Positions 7,857-14,916 are shown, counted from the first letter of the stretch. The stretch is DNA of 17,884 nucleotides from Chloroflexota bacterium (GCA_012513595.1 JAAZBY010000058.1:1-17884); one strand, 5' to 3'. Program-made: numbers and translations. The notes: generated by a model not told the origin, from the letters alone.

Positions 7857-8180
7857 GTTAACGGCGATGACGGAGACGAGTAGGCTGACGACAGGCGTCC
7901 AGAGAGCCCGCGGCTGGTGGAAAGAGGGCACGCGCTGACGGCCGAAAATCCCTCCCGAGCCGACAGTCGAAAGGCTCCCGACCCCGGGGCTGAGTAGGTC
8001 TGTCCGTCCTCGTCCGACGTTACCCCGACGCGCCTCTCGGAGCGGGCCCCAGGCGGGCAGGCTCCCGCAGGCGAAAGAGCGGCCCCTTCCGGCGGGTGGA
8101 GCCTGCCGGCGGGCAACGAGGGTGGTACCGCGGGAGCACTATGGCTCTCGTCCCTGGTGGGCGAGGGCCTTTTTCTTTTC
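7857..8180 (+). ncRNA. T-box leader, probable isoleucine specificity
   Basis: This leader senses uncharged tRNA and lets transcription continue into alaX-ileS when charged tRNA is scarce. Stem I elements are visible: GACGAGTAG (7876-7884 region) with its AGTA S-turn and CGTCCAGAGAGCC (7897-7909 region) with the conserved AGAGA. The T-box sequence AGGGTGGTACCGCG is at 8119-8132, and a terminator follows. The likely specifier is ATC (7948-7950) in GAAAATCCC, opposite the AGTA side, with GGAG/CTCC closing below; this is an Ile codon and agrees with ileS downstream. The UGGU bulge fits a discriminator A, as in tRNA-Ile. The specifier was placed by eye; the T-box identity itself is secure. The whole 7800-8193 gap is used by this element and its promoter. 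Confidence 0.93.
8143..8179 (+). terminator. T-box intrinsic terminator
   Basis: GGCTCTCGTCC and GGGCGAGGGCC pair over 11 positions (two G-U) around a 5-base loop, followed by TTTTTCTTTT. It begins 11 bases after the T-box sequence and ends 14 bases before the alaX start, as expected for the terminator that the tRNA-stabilised antiterminator replaces. Confidence 0.9.
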
Positions 8181-8193
8181 TTGGGAGAGGGCC

Positions 8194-8910
8194 ATGACCG
8201 ACCTGATCTACCAGCAGGACAGCGCCGTGCGCGAGTTCCGCGCCACGGTGACGGCGGTGGACGCGGAGCGCGGCGCTGTGGCGCTCGACCGCACCGCCTT
8301 CTACCCCGGCGGCGGCGGCCAACCCTGCGACGTGGGCTTCCTCGACGTCGCCGACCGCACCCTGGCGGTCACCAAGGTGCAGCGGGGCGCGGGAGAGGTG
8401 TGGCACCTAGTCGGCGCGGACCTGCCAGCGGTCGGCGAGGCGGTCCTCGGGCGGCTGGACTGGGACCACCGTTACCGCCTGATGCGCACCCACACGGCGC
8501 TCCACGTCCTCTGCGGGGTGGTGTGGCGCGACTATGGCGCCCTGGTCACCGGCGGGAACATGGAGCCGCTGGCCGGGCGCATGGATTTCGAGTTCGAATC
8601 CCTGCGGCGCGAGCTGGTGGACGAGATCGAGGTGCGCGTCAACGCAGAGGTCGCCGCGGCCCGCGAGGTGCGCGTCCGCGCGTTGCCGCGCGAAGAGGCT
8701 TTCCAGATCCCGGACCTGATCCGCACCAAGATCAACCTCCTGCCGGAGGGGATCCGCGAGGTGCGCACCGTGGAGATCGTCGGGTTGGACCTGCAGGCCG
8801 ACGGCGGCACCCACGTGGCCAACACGCGTGAGGTGGGGGCGGTGCGGGTGGTCGGATACGAGAGCAAGGGCAAGATCAACAAGCGCATCCGCATCGAGCT
8901 CCCCGCCTGA
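8194..8910 (+). CDS. AlaX-like trans-editing protein (alanyl-tRNA editing family)
   Basis: The 238-residue protein resembles the AlaRS editing domain as a free-standing protein, which removes wrong amino acids (classically Ser or Gly) from tRNA-Ala. Visible are FYPGGGGQPCDVG (36-48), the zinc motif HTALH (His100, His104) and ADGGTHV with His207. The usual Cys of the CGGTH motif is Asp203 here. The C-terminal KGKINKRIRI matches the family end. The ATG at 8194 is chosen because GGGAG lies 6 bases upstream; an earlier in-frame ATG at 8122 is inside the T-box and would be terminated. It lies between an Ile T-box and ileS, 53 bases before the latter. Specificity for tRNA-Ala is family knowledge; its context suggests a possible role linked to IleRS. 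Confidence 0.85.
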   Translation: MTDLIYQQDSAVREFRATVTAVDAERGAVALDRTAFYPGGGGQPCDVGFLDVADRTLAVTKVQRGAGEVWHLVGADLPAVGEAVLGRLDWDHRYRLMRTHTALHVLCGVVWRDYGALVTGGNMEPLAGRMDFEFESLRRELVDEIEVRVNAEVAAAREVRVRALPREEAFQIPDLIRTKINLLPEGIREVRTVEIVGLDLQADGGTHVANTREVGAVRVVGYESKGKINKRIRIELPA

Positions 8911-8963
8911 CGGGGCGCGGCGATGGGGTGTGCTTGGCCAGAGACAAGGCGGTAGGAGTTAAC

Positions 8964-11900
8964 ATGGCATTCCAAGAGGTACCCTCCAAGGTCGATTTTG
9001 TCGCCCAGGAAGAGGAAGTGCTGGAGTACTGGGCCAGGAGCGGCGCGTTTGAGACGCTCCGCCGCATGCGGCGCGGCCAGCCCAAATGGTCGTTCATCGA
9101 CGGGCCCATCACAGCCAACAACCCGATGGGCGTGCACCATGGTTGGGGACGCACCTTCAAGGACCTGTACCATCGCTTCTGGGCCATGCGCGGCCGCGAT
9201 ACCCGCTACCAGAACGGGTTCGACTGCCAGGGCCTCTGGGTGGAGGTCGAGGTCGAGAAGGACCTGGGCTTTGAGTCCAAGAAGGACATCGAGGATTTCG
9301 GCCTGGCCAGCTTTGTGCGGCGCTGCAAGGAACGCGTCCTCCGGTACGCCGCGGTGCAGACCGAGCAGTCGGTACGCCTCGGCTACTGGATGGACTGGAA
9401 CGATCCCGATCTGTTGCGCTCCCTGGCCGACCGGCTGGTCGAAGATCCCTCGCAGGTGATCACCGTGGACGGACCGCACGGGCCCGTCACCGATACGGTG
9501 GAGGGGATTGTCGGCCGGCTGGGGTTGCCCGAGTTGGGCGGCTCGTACTTTACGTTCTCCAACGAGAACAACTATATGATCTGGACTTTCCTGAAAAAGT
9601 GCTGGGAGAAGGGCTGGCTCTACCGCGGCGCAGACGTAATGCCTTGGTGCCCGCGCTGTGCCACCGCCATCAGCCAGCACGAGATCGTCACCGACGGGTA
9701 CGCCGACCTGACGCACCCCGGCGTGACGCTGCGCTTCCCCCTGCGCGACCGCCCGGGTGAGGCGCTGCTCGTCTGGACGACGACCCCCTGGACGCTCACC
9801 TCCAACGTGGCGCCGGCCGTGGGCGCCGAGCTCACCTACGTCAAGGTCCGCAACCAGGGGGAGGTCCTCTACCTCTCCAAGGGCACCACGCACATGCTGC
9901 AGGGGCCTTACGAGGTGCTCGGCGAGCTCAAGGGTGCCGAGATGGAGGGCTGGGCTTACGACGGCCCCTTTGACGAACTCCCCGCCGCGCAGGAGCCCGG
10001 CGGCTACACCGTCGTGCACGAGATGGCCAACACCTCCTCGCTGAGCGCCGTCCAGGCGCACCGCGTCGTCCTGTGGGACGAGGTGGGGGAGGCGGAAGGG
10101 ACCGGCATCGTCCACATCGCCCCGGGCTGCGGCGCTGAGGACTATGTCCTTGGCAAGGAGCTGGGCCTGCCCGTGGTGGCCCCGCTGGAGGAAGAGGGCC
10201 ACTTTGTGGAGGGCTTTGGCTGGCTGACGGGCATGCACGTCGAGGACGTCCGCGAGCCGATCTTTGCCCGCCTGCGCGACAAGGGCCTGCTCTACCGCGT
10301 CGCCGACGTCACCCACCGCTACCCGGTCTGCTGGCGCTGCAAGACCGAGCTGGTCTTCCGCCTGGTGGACGAGTGGTTCATCAGCATGGACGAGCTGCGC
10401 CATGACATGATGGAGGTCACCAAGCAGATCCGCTGGATCCCGGCCTTTGGCCTGGAGCGCGAGCTGGACTGGCTGCGCAACATGCACGACTGGATGATCT
10501 CCAAGAAGCGCTACTGGGGGTTGGCGCTGCCCTTCTGGACCTGTGACGCCTGCCACCACTATGAGGTGATCGGCGACGAGGTCGAGCTGAGAGAGCGGGC
10601 CGTGGCCGGCTGGGCCGAGTTCCAGGGTCACACGCCGCATCGCCCGTATGTTGACGCGGTCAAGATCGCCTGCCCCCGGTGCGGCGAGCAGATGAGCCGG
10701 GTGCCCGACGTGGGCAACCCCTGGCTGGATGCCGGCATCGTCCCCTTTAGCACGCTCTCATACCGGCAGGACCGCGAGTACTGGGAAGAGTGGTTCCCGG
10801 CCCACTGGATCAGCGAGTCGTTCCCGGGGCAGTTCCGCAACTGGTTCTACTCTCTGCTGGCCATGAGCACGGTGATCGAGAACAAGCCCCCCTTCCTGGA
10901 GAACTTTGGCTACGCCACCCTCTACGCCGAGGACGGCCGCCCGATGCACAAGAGCTGGGGGAACTCGATCGAGTTCAACGACGCTGCCCGCTCGATGGGT
11001 GTGGACGTCATGCGTTGGCTCTTTTGCGCGCACAAGCCGGAGAACAACCTCCTGTTCGGCTATCACCGGGCTGACGAGGTGCGCCGGCAGTTCCTGATCC
11101 CGCTCTGGAACGTCTACTCGTTCTTTGTGACCTACGCCAGGGTGGACGACTGGACGCCCGGCGACGGCGCCTTCTCGCCGGACTCTCCCGAGGGCCCCAC
11201 GCCCGCCAGCGACAACCTGCTGGACCGCTGGATCCTGGCACGGCTGAACGACGTCGTCGCGCGGGTAACCGCGTCTTTGGAGGATTCGGACGCCTACACG
11301 GCGACGGCGGCCCTGGAGGGCTTCCTCGACGACCTGACCAACTGGCACGTGCGCCGCAGCCGACGTCGCTTCTGGAAGAGCGAGCACGACGCCGACAAGG
11401 CCACCGCCTACGCCACCCTGTACCACGTGCTGCTCAAGATGGGCAAGCTGCTGGCGCCGTTCACGCCCTTTGTGAGTGAGGTGATGTACCAGAACCTGGT
11501 GCGCTCGGTGCGTGAGGAGGCCTATGCCAGCGTGCATCACTGCGCCTGGCCGGAGGCCGACGCCGCAGCCATCGACGAGGAGCTGATGGCCCAGATGTCC
11601 CTGGCTCGCAGTGTGGCCAGCCTGGGCCTGGGCGCCCGCGGCAGCGCCAACATCAAAGTGCGCCAGCCCTTGGCGCGGGCCCTGGTCTACGCCGGTGACC
11701 AGCACAGTGACCTTTCGGAGGAGCTGCGCGCCATCATCCTCGACGAGCTGAACGTCAAAGAGGTGCAGCTTGTCGACCGGGAAGACGCCCTGGTGACCTA
11801 CCGCCTGGTGGCCGATGGGCGGGTGTTGGGGCCCAAGTTCGGGCGGCAGTTCCCCAAGGTGCGGGCGGCCCTGGCCGCCGCCGACGCGGGCCAGGTGGTG

Positions 11901-12329
11901 CGCACCCTGCGCGCGGGCCAGAACGTCGCCCTGGCCGTGGATGGTGAGGCGGTGGAGCTCGGCCCGGAGGAGGTGCTCATCGAGACGGCCCCCGCCGAGG
12001 GGCTGGCCGTGGCCTCCGATAAGGGCATCACCGTGGGGATCGACGCGGTCATCACCCCGGCCCTCCGCGACGAGGGCCTGGTGCGCGACCTGGTGCGTTA
12101 CGTGCAGACGCTGCGCCGGGATGTGGACTATCAGCTCGATCAGCGCATCACCGTGGGGCTGTTCGGCCTGAACGCCGAGGCCCGCGGGGCGCTGACGGCC
12201 TTCCAGGATTACCTGATGGCCGAGACGCTGGCTACCGCGGTGCTCACTGATGACGACGGTGCCGCCTGGGACGGCCGCAGCGAGGAAAAGCTGGCCGGCG
12301 AGGCAGTCGTGGTTGCCGTGCGGGCCTGA
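8964..12329 (+). CDS. ileS: Isoleucyl-tRNA synthetase with altered HIGH and KMSKS motifs
   Basis: A class I synthetase of 1121 residues, longer than most IleRS. The start ATG has TAGGAG 5 bases upstream. In place of HIGH it has GVHH (56-59, in NPMGVHHGWGRT); in place of KMSKS it has PMHKS (660-664, in MHKSWGN). The CP1 editing domain looks intact: VWTTTPWT (270-277) and GTGIVHIAPGCGAEDY (379-394) with the conserved Asp393. Cys pairs C229/C232, C456/C459, C527/C530 and C570/C573 suggest zinc sites. About 45-50 residues are inserted between MDWND (143-147) and SNENNY (199-204). The anticodon-binding domain follows from about residue 745. The overall form is IleRS2-like. It charges Ile onto tRNA-Ile and is controlled by the T-box upstream. 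Swapped GXHH motifs are known in some mupirocin-resistant IleRS2 proteins. Confidence 0.94.
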   Translation: MAFQEVPSKVDFVAQEEEVLEYWARSGAFETLRRMRRGQPKWSFIDGPITANNPMGVHHGWGRTFKDLYHRFWAMRGRDTRYQNGFDCQGLWVEVEVEKDLGFESKKDIEDFGLASFVRRCKERVLRYAAVQTEQSVRLGYWMDWNDPDLLRSLADRLVEDPSQVITVDGPHGPVTDTVEGIVGRLGLPELGGSYFTFSNENNYMIWTFLKKCWEKGWLYRGADVMPWCPRCATAISQHEIVTDGYADLTHPGVTLRFPLRDRPGEALLVWTTTPWTLTSNVAPAVGAELTYVKVRNQGEVLYLSKGTTHMLQGPYEVLGELKGAEMEGWAYDGPFDELPAAQEPGGYTVVHEMANTSSLSAVQAHRVVLWDEVGEAEGTGIVHIAPGCGAEDYVLGKELGLPVVAPLEEEGHFVEGFGWLTGMHVEDVREPIFARLRDKGLLYRVADVTHRYPVCWRCKTELVFRLVDEWFISMDELRHDMMEVTKQIRWIPAFGLERELDWLRNMHDWMISKKRYWGLALPFWTCDACHHYEVIGDEVELRERAVAGWAEFQGHTPHRPYVDAVKIACPRCGEQMSRVPDVGNPWLDAGIVPFSTLSYRQDREYWEEWFPAHWISESFPGQFRNWFYSLLAMSTVIENKPPFLENFGYATLYAEDGRPMHKSWGNSIEFNDAARSMGVDVMRWLFCAHKPENNLLFGYHRADEVRRQFLIPLWNVYSFFVTYARVDDWTPGDGAFSPDSPEGPTPASDNLLDRWILARLNDVVARVTASLEDSDAYTATAALEGFLDDLTNWHVRRSRRRFWKSEHDADKATAYATLYHVLLKMGKLLAPFTPFVSEVMYQNLVRSVREEAYASVHHCAWPEADAAAIDEELMAQMSLARSVASLGLGARGSANIKVRQPLARALVYAGDQHSDLSEELRAIILDELNVKEVQLVDREDALVTYRLVADGRVLGPKFGRQFPKVRAALAAADAGQVVRTLRAGQNVALAVDGEAVELGPEEVLIETAPAEGLAVASDKGITVGIDAVITPALRDEGLVRDLVRYVQTLRRDVDYQLDQRITVGLFGLNAEARGALTAFQDYLMAETLATAVLTDDDGAAWDGRSEEKLAGEAVVVAVRA

Positions 12330-12350
12330 TCGCCCAATGCTCTAGAGTAG

Positions 12351-12382
12351 AGAGGGGGGAGGCCGCCCGGCCTCCCCCCTCT
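12351..12382. terminator. Perfect 14-bp hairpin between convergent ileS and Ldh2 genes
   Basis: AGAGGGGGGAGGCC and GGCCTCCCCCCTCT are exact reverse complements around a 4-base loop (GCCC). The hairpin lies 21 bases after the ileS stop and 11 bases after the dehydrogenase stop on the other strand, so it can serve both. No U-tract follows on either side, so it is a GC-rich hairpin of the U-less kind. Confidence 0.7.
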
Positions 12383-12393
12383 ATGCTGTGCCT

Positions 12394-13464
12394 CTAGGCC
12401 TCGGCGGCTGCCGCCAGCGGCGCCACGCCGAGCCCGGCGCCCACCTTCTGGATCGCCGTCACCACATCCTCGGCCAGTGGGATGCCCGCGACCCGGTTGA
12501 CGGCTGCGCGGCGCGCCTCGGGCTCCCCGGCGACCAGGATCTCCTCGACCCCGTCCGCCTTGGGCACGGACTTTAGGTAGGCGATCAAGGCGTCTACCCG
12601 GGCGCGGAACTCCTCCACCGGCAGGAACCCGGCCACGTCCAGCGCCCCGAAAAAGTGCCCCATCCGCTGCGGCGTGGACGCATCGGTGAACATGGCCCCA
12701 ATCTCCGATGCCACCGCTGCCCCGCTGAGCACCGAGCTGAACACCTCGACGATGGTGGCCAGCCCGTAGCCCTTGTAGGCGCCCAGCGGCAGCAGGTAGC
12801 CCTTGGCTCCCTCGACGGCGCTGGTGGTCGGGTTGCCGTCGGCGTCCACCGCCCAGCCCAGGGGGATGTCCTTGTGCTCCAGCACGGCCACCTGCACCTT
12901 GCCCCGCGCCACCACGCTGGTGGCCATGTCGAGGATGATGTTGCCGCGCTCACCGCCGGGGACGGCCACGCAGAGGGGGTTGGTGCCCAGGGCCGGCCTC
13001 TTGCCACCGTAGGGGAGCACCATCGGGATGGCGGCCGTGGTGGCAAAGCCGATCATGCCCAGCGGCAGCGCCCGCCGGGCAAAGAGAAAGGCCGCGCCAA
13101 AATGCTGGCTGTTGCGCGCCGTCACCCAGCCGGAGCCGAACTCGCGGGCCATCTCCAGCACCAGGTCCATGGCGAACTGCCCCACCAGCGCGCCGGGGCC
13201 GGCGTCGCCATCCACCACGCCCGTGGTGCCGCGGCGCGACAGCACGCGCAGCGCCGGCCGTGGGTTGATCCCGCCCCCCAGCAGGCGCTGGGCGTAGGTG
13301 GGCAGCAGCCGTGAGACGCCGTGGCTGCCCAGGCCGTGCAGCTCGCCCTGGACGAGGTTGTCGGCCAGGATGGCGGCCCCCTCGGGCGTCATGCCGCAGG
13401 CCTCGAACACCTGGCGGGTAAAGCGATCCAACTCTGTTTCCTGCACTCGGTAGTAGCGGGTCAT
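12394..13464 (-). CDS. Malate/L-lactate dehydrogenase family (Ldh2) oxidoreductase
   Basis: The 356-residue product belongs to the Ldh2/MDG NAD(P)-dependent oxidoreductase family, unrelated to the Rossmann-fold lactate dehydrogenases. Signatures are HGLGSHGVSRLLPTYAQRL (43-61), RNSQHFGAA (117-125, catalytic His121), PYGGKRPALGTNP (151-163), DMATSVVARGKV (179-190) and KGYGLATIVEVFSSVLSGA. Members use malate, lactate, ureidoglycolate, sulfolactate or sugar acids; the substrate cannot be told from sequence here. The start is the ATG at 13464, with GGAAGGAAG 6 bases upstream; the frame opens to 13635, but that part crosses the predicted promoter. It is a single-gene unit divergent from the STAS module. 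Confidence 0.9.
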   Translation of the reverse strand: MTRYYRVQETELDRFTRQVFEACGMTPEGAAILADNLVQGELHGLGSHGVSRLLPTYAQRLLGGGINPRPALRVLSRRGTTGVVDGDAGPGALVGQFAMDLVLEMAREFGSGWVTARNSQHFGAAFLFARRALPLGMIGFATTAAIPMVLPYGGKRPALGTNPLCVAVPGGERGNIILDMATSVVARGKVQVAVLEHKDIPLGWAVDADGNPTTSAVEGAKGYLLPLGAYKGYGLATIVEVFSSVLSGAAVASEIGAMFTDASTPQRMGHFFGALDVAGFLPVEEFRARVDALIAYLKSVPKADGVEEILVAGEPEARRAAVNRVAGIPLAEDVVTAIQKVGAGLGVAPLAAAAEA

Positions 13465-13543
13465 GCCTTGCTTCCTTCCGTAAAGGCGGGCAGGCCGTGA
13501 GGCACCTGGCCCGGCGCTGGTCTGCGTGGCGCGCATCCGCCCG

Positions 13544-13571
13544 ATGATAGCCCGGGCGGCGCGCGTGTCAA
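13544..13571 (-). promoter_or_regulatory. Promoter of the Ldh2-family gene
   Basis: On the minus strand: perfect TTGACA (13566-13571), a 16-base spacer and TATCAT (13544-13549). The expected start near 13537 gives a leader of about 73 bases to the ATG at 13464. This also argues against the longer start at 13635. Confidence 0.7.
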
Positions 13572-13622
13572 CCCGTGTTCCGGGGCGTAGCGGAACCTGC
13601 CGCGGTGGAGTGCGTAGAATGC

Positions 13623-13651
13623 TTGAGGGCGCCAAGCGCCTGTGCTATAAT
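13623..13651 (+). promoter_or_regulatory. Promoter of the STAS/kinase/phosphatase module
   Basis: TTGAGG (13623-13628), a 17-base spacer and a perfect TATAAT (13646-13651) with TGC before it. The predicted start near 13658 gives a leader of about 59 bases. It looks like a housekeeping-sigma promoter, not one for an alternative sigma factor. Confidence 0.75.
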
Positions 13652-13716
13652 CGATCCGCTGCCGCAGCAGGGGATGGCGCAGGCCCACCGGCGCATGCGC
13701 GACACGGAGGAGATGC

Positions 13717-14052
13717 ATGGAAATCACGACAACACGCCTCAAGCGATGCGATCTGGTCAGGTTGAGCGGCCGGTTTGACTCGAACACCGCCCCGGACCTG
13801 GAAAAGGCCCTTCGTGAGGTGATGGACTCGGGCGTCTACCGGATTGTTCTGGAGATGAAGGGTGTAGAGTTCTTTGGCAGCGCTGCCATCCGCGTTCTGG
13901 TGATGGCCTACAAAGAGTGCCGACGCTGGAACCGTGGTGACGTCCGCCTGTGTGAGGTGCCAGACCGTATCCACCGGGTGCTGGACCTGGCCGGCATTGC
14001 CCCCCTGCTGGAGGCGTTCGAGGATTGCGCCCTGGCCGTGGGTAGCTTCTAG
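13717..14052 (+). CDS. STAS-domain anti-sigma factor antagonist (SpoIIAA/RsbV-like)
   Basis: A 111-residue single STAS domain. It opens with LVRLSGRFDSNTAPDLEKAL, the usual beta-alpha start, and has VEFFGSAAIRVLV (50-62), where Ser55 aligns with the phosphorylated Ser of the D/S-S-[SA]-G-L motif. In partner-switching systems the unphosphorylated protein binds a HATPase kinase/anti-sigma and frees the regulated partner; a PP2C phosphatase resets it. The ATG has GGAGGAG 4 bases upstream. It is the first gene of a four-gene module with a kinase, another STAS protein and a SpoIIE phosphatase. The target (sigma factor or other effector) is not in the window. Confidence 0.88.
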   Translation: MEITTTRLKRCDLVRLSGRFDSNTAPDLEKALREVMDSGVYRIVLEMKGVEFFGSAAIRVLVMAYKECRRWNRGDVRLCEVPDRIHRVLDLAGIAPLLEAFEDCALAVGSF

Positions 14053-14068
14053 CCCAGCGAGGAACCCG

Positions 14069-14118
14069 CCAGGGCCGTCTGCTCTGCCTGCTGGGCACTC
14101 GGGAGCAGGCGGCCCTGG
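14069..14118 (+). other. Long intercistronic hairpin after the first STAS gene
   Basis: CCAGGGCCGTCTGCTC (14069-14084) and GAGCAGGCGGCCCTGG (14103-14118) pair over all 16 positions with one G-U, around an 18-base loop that can itself form TGCC/GGCA. It fills the 107-base gap between the STAS gene and the kinase gene. There is no U-tract. It may be a partial terminator or an mRNA stabiliser that raises the first STAS protein relative to the kinase. Confidence 0.65.
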
Positions 14119-14159
14119 TGCCATTCCGCCCCCTGTGGCGCGCGAGATCGAGGATACAG

Positions 14160-14591
14160 ATGCCCGCCCAACCTGAGCTCTGCGTAACGAGCAACATACA
14201 GAACCTTGCTCAGATCGCCGAGTACGTGGCCGGCCGCGCAGCGGCAGCCGGCCTCGATGAAGAGAGCACCTTTGACGTGCAGATGGCCGTTGACGAAGCC
14301 TGCACCAACTCTATCCTGCACGCCTACAACGGCGACGCCGACGGGGAACTCCGCGTCTGCTGCTACCTGGATGGCAGCGAGTTCGTCGTGGAGATCACCG
14401 ATTATGGCCAGCCATTCAATCCGGACTCGGTCCCCGAGCCCGACTTTTCCTCGCCCCTGGAAGAGCGCACCATCGGCGGGTTGGGGGTCTACCTGATGCG
14501 GCGCTTGATGGACAGCGTGCAGTTCACCTTCAGCCCGCACGCGGGCAACCAGGTCGTCATGCGCAAGGCCGCCGGGGAGCCCCGCCCATGA
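14160..14591 (+). CDS. RsbW/SpoIIAB-like serine kinase (HATPase_c)
   Basis: A 143-residue GHKL-fold ATPase. The N-box is DEACTNSILHAY (Glu46, Asn50), the G1 box DYGQPFNP (Asp81, Gly83) and the G2 box GGLGVYLMRRLMD (106-118). No His phospho-acceptor or sensor domain is present, so it is of the anti-sigma/serine kinase type that phosphorylates STAS proteins. The start is the ATG at 14160, with GAGG 6 bases upstream; an in-frame ATG at 14118 lies at the end of the hairpin and has no ribosome site. Its stop overlaps the next STAS start (ATGA), indicating tight coupling. Whether it binds a sigma factor or another target is not visible. Confidence 0.88.
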   Translation: MPAQPELCVTSNIQNLAQIAEYVAGRAAAAGLDEESTFDVQMAVDEACTNSILHAYNGDADGELRVCCYLDGSEFVVEITDYGQPFNPDSVPEPDFSSPLEERTIGGLGVYLMRRLMDSVQFTFSPHAGNQVVMRKAAGEPRP

Positions 14592-14902
14592 GCGACTCGA
14601 ACGTTCACACCCGCGTTGAGCCGCTACGCCTGTCTGGGCGCCTGGATGCCACCTCCACCGACGCGCTCGACCGCCTGCTCAAGGCCGAGTTCGACGCCGG
14701 GGCCGTGCTCTTGGTGCTCGACCTGGGCGCCGTCACCTACGCGTCGACCAGCGCGTTGCGGTCGCTGCTCCTGGCGCAGCGGCGCCAGCAGACGCGCGGC
14801 GGCGAGGTCGTGCTGATCAATATCCCTGCCCGCATCCGGCGTGTGCTCACGCTGTGCGGGTTCGACCGTGTCTTTGACCTGGGCTTGCCCGCGAGCAACT
14901 GA
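14588..14902 (+). CDS. Second STAS-domain protein
   Basis: A 104-residue STAS domain beginning at an ATG that overlaps the kinase stop by 4 bases. It contains LRLSGRLDATSTDAL (13-27) and VTYASTSALRSLLLAQ (49-64). At the usual phospho-serine position the residue is Thr54 (S-T-S-A-L-R). Together with the upstream STAS protein it gives the kinase two possible partners, one with Ser and one with Thr at the switch site. The role as anti-sigma antagonist is by family; the partner is not known. Confidence 0.85.
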   Translation: MSDSNVHTRVEPLRLSGRLDATSTDALDRLLKAEFDAGAVLLVLDLGAVTYASTSALRSLLLAQRRQQTRGGEVVLINIPARIRRVLTLCGFDRVFDLGLPASN

Positions 14903-14916
14903 GAGAACGCTCCACC

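Noticed and set aside
7941..7943. GCC (Ala) as the T-box specifier
   Set aside because: This GCC more likely pairs with GGC above the specifier loop; ATC at 7948-7950 lies in the loop proper and matches the downstream ileS.
8122..8193. Upstream in-frame ATG for alaX
   Set aside because: This start lies inside the T-box antiterminator/terminator region, lacks a ribosome site, and the added residues are encoded by RNA structure.
8194..10146. AlaX-like protein replacing a lost IleRS editing domain
   Set aside because: The IleRS CP1 domain keeps the Thr-rich WTTTPWT motif and the conserved Asp393, so editing in cis appears intact.
8532..10640. Minus-strand open frame of about 700 codons opposite alaX and ileS
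   Set aside because: It lies fully antisense to two clearly recognised genes and has no family-like motifs or ribosome site; long antisense frames are expected in GC-rich DNA. The same applies to long antisense frames at 764-2323, 2759-4237 and 15307-17124.
13465..13635. Longer start for the Ldh2-family gene
   Set aside because: The extension spans the predicted promoter, and the ATG at 13464 has a good ribosome site and the typical N-terminal length.
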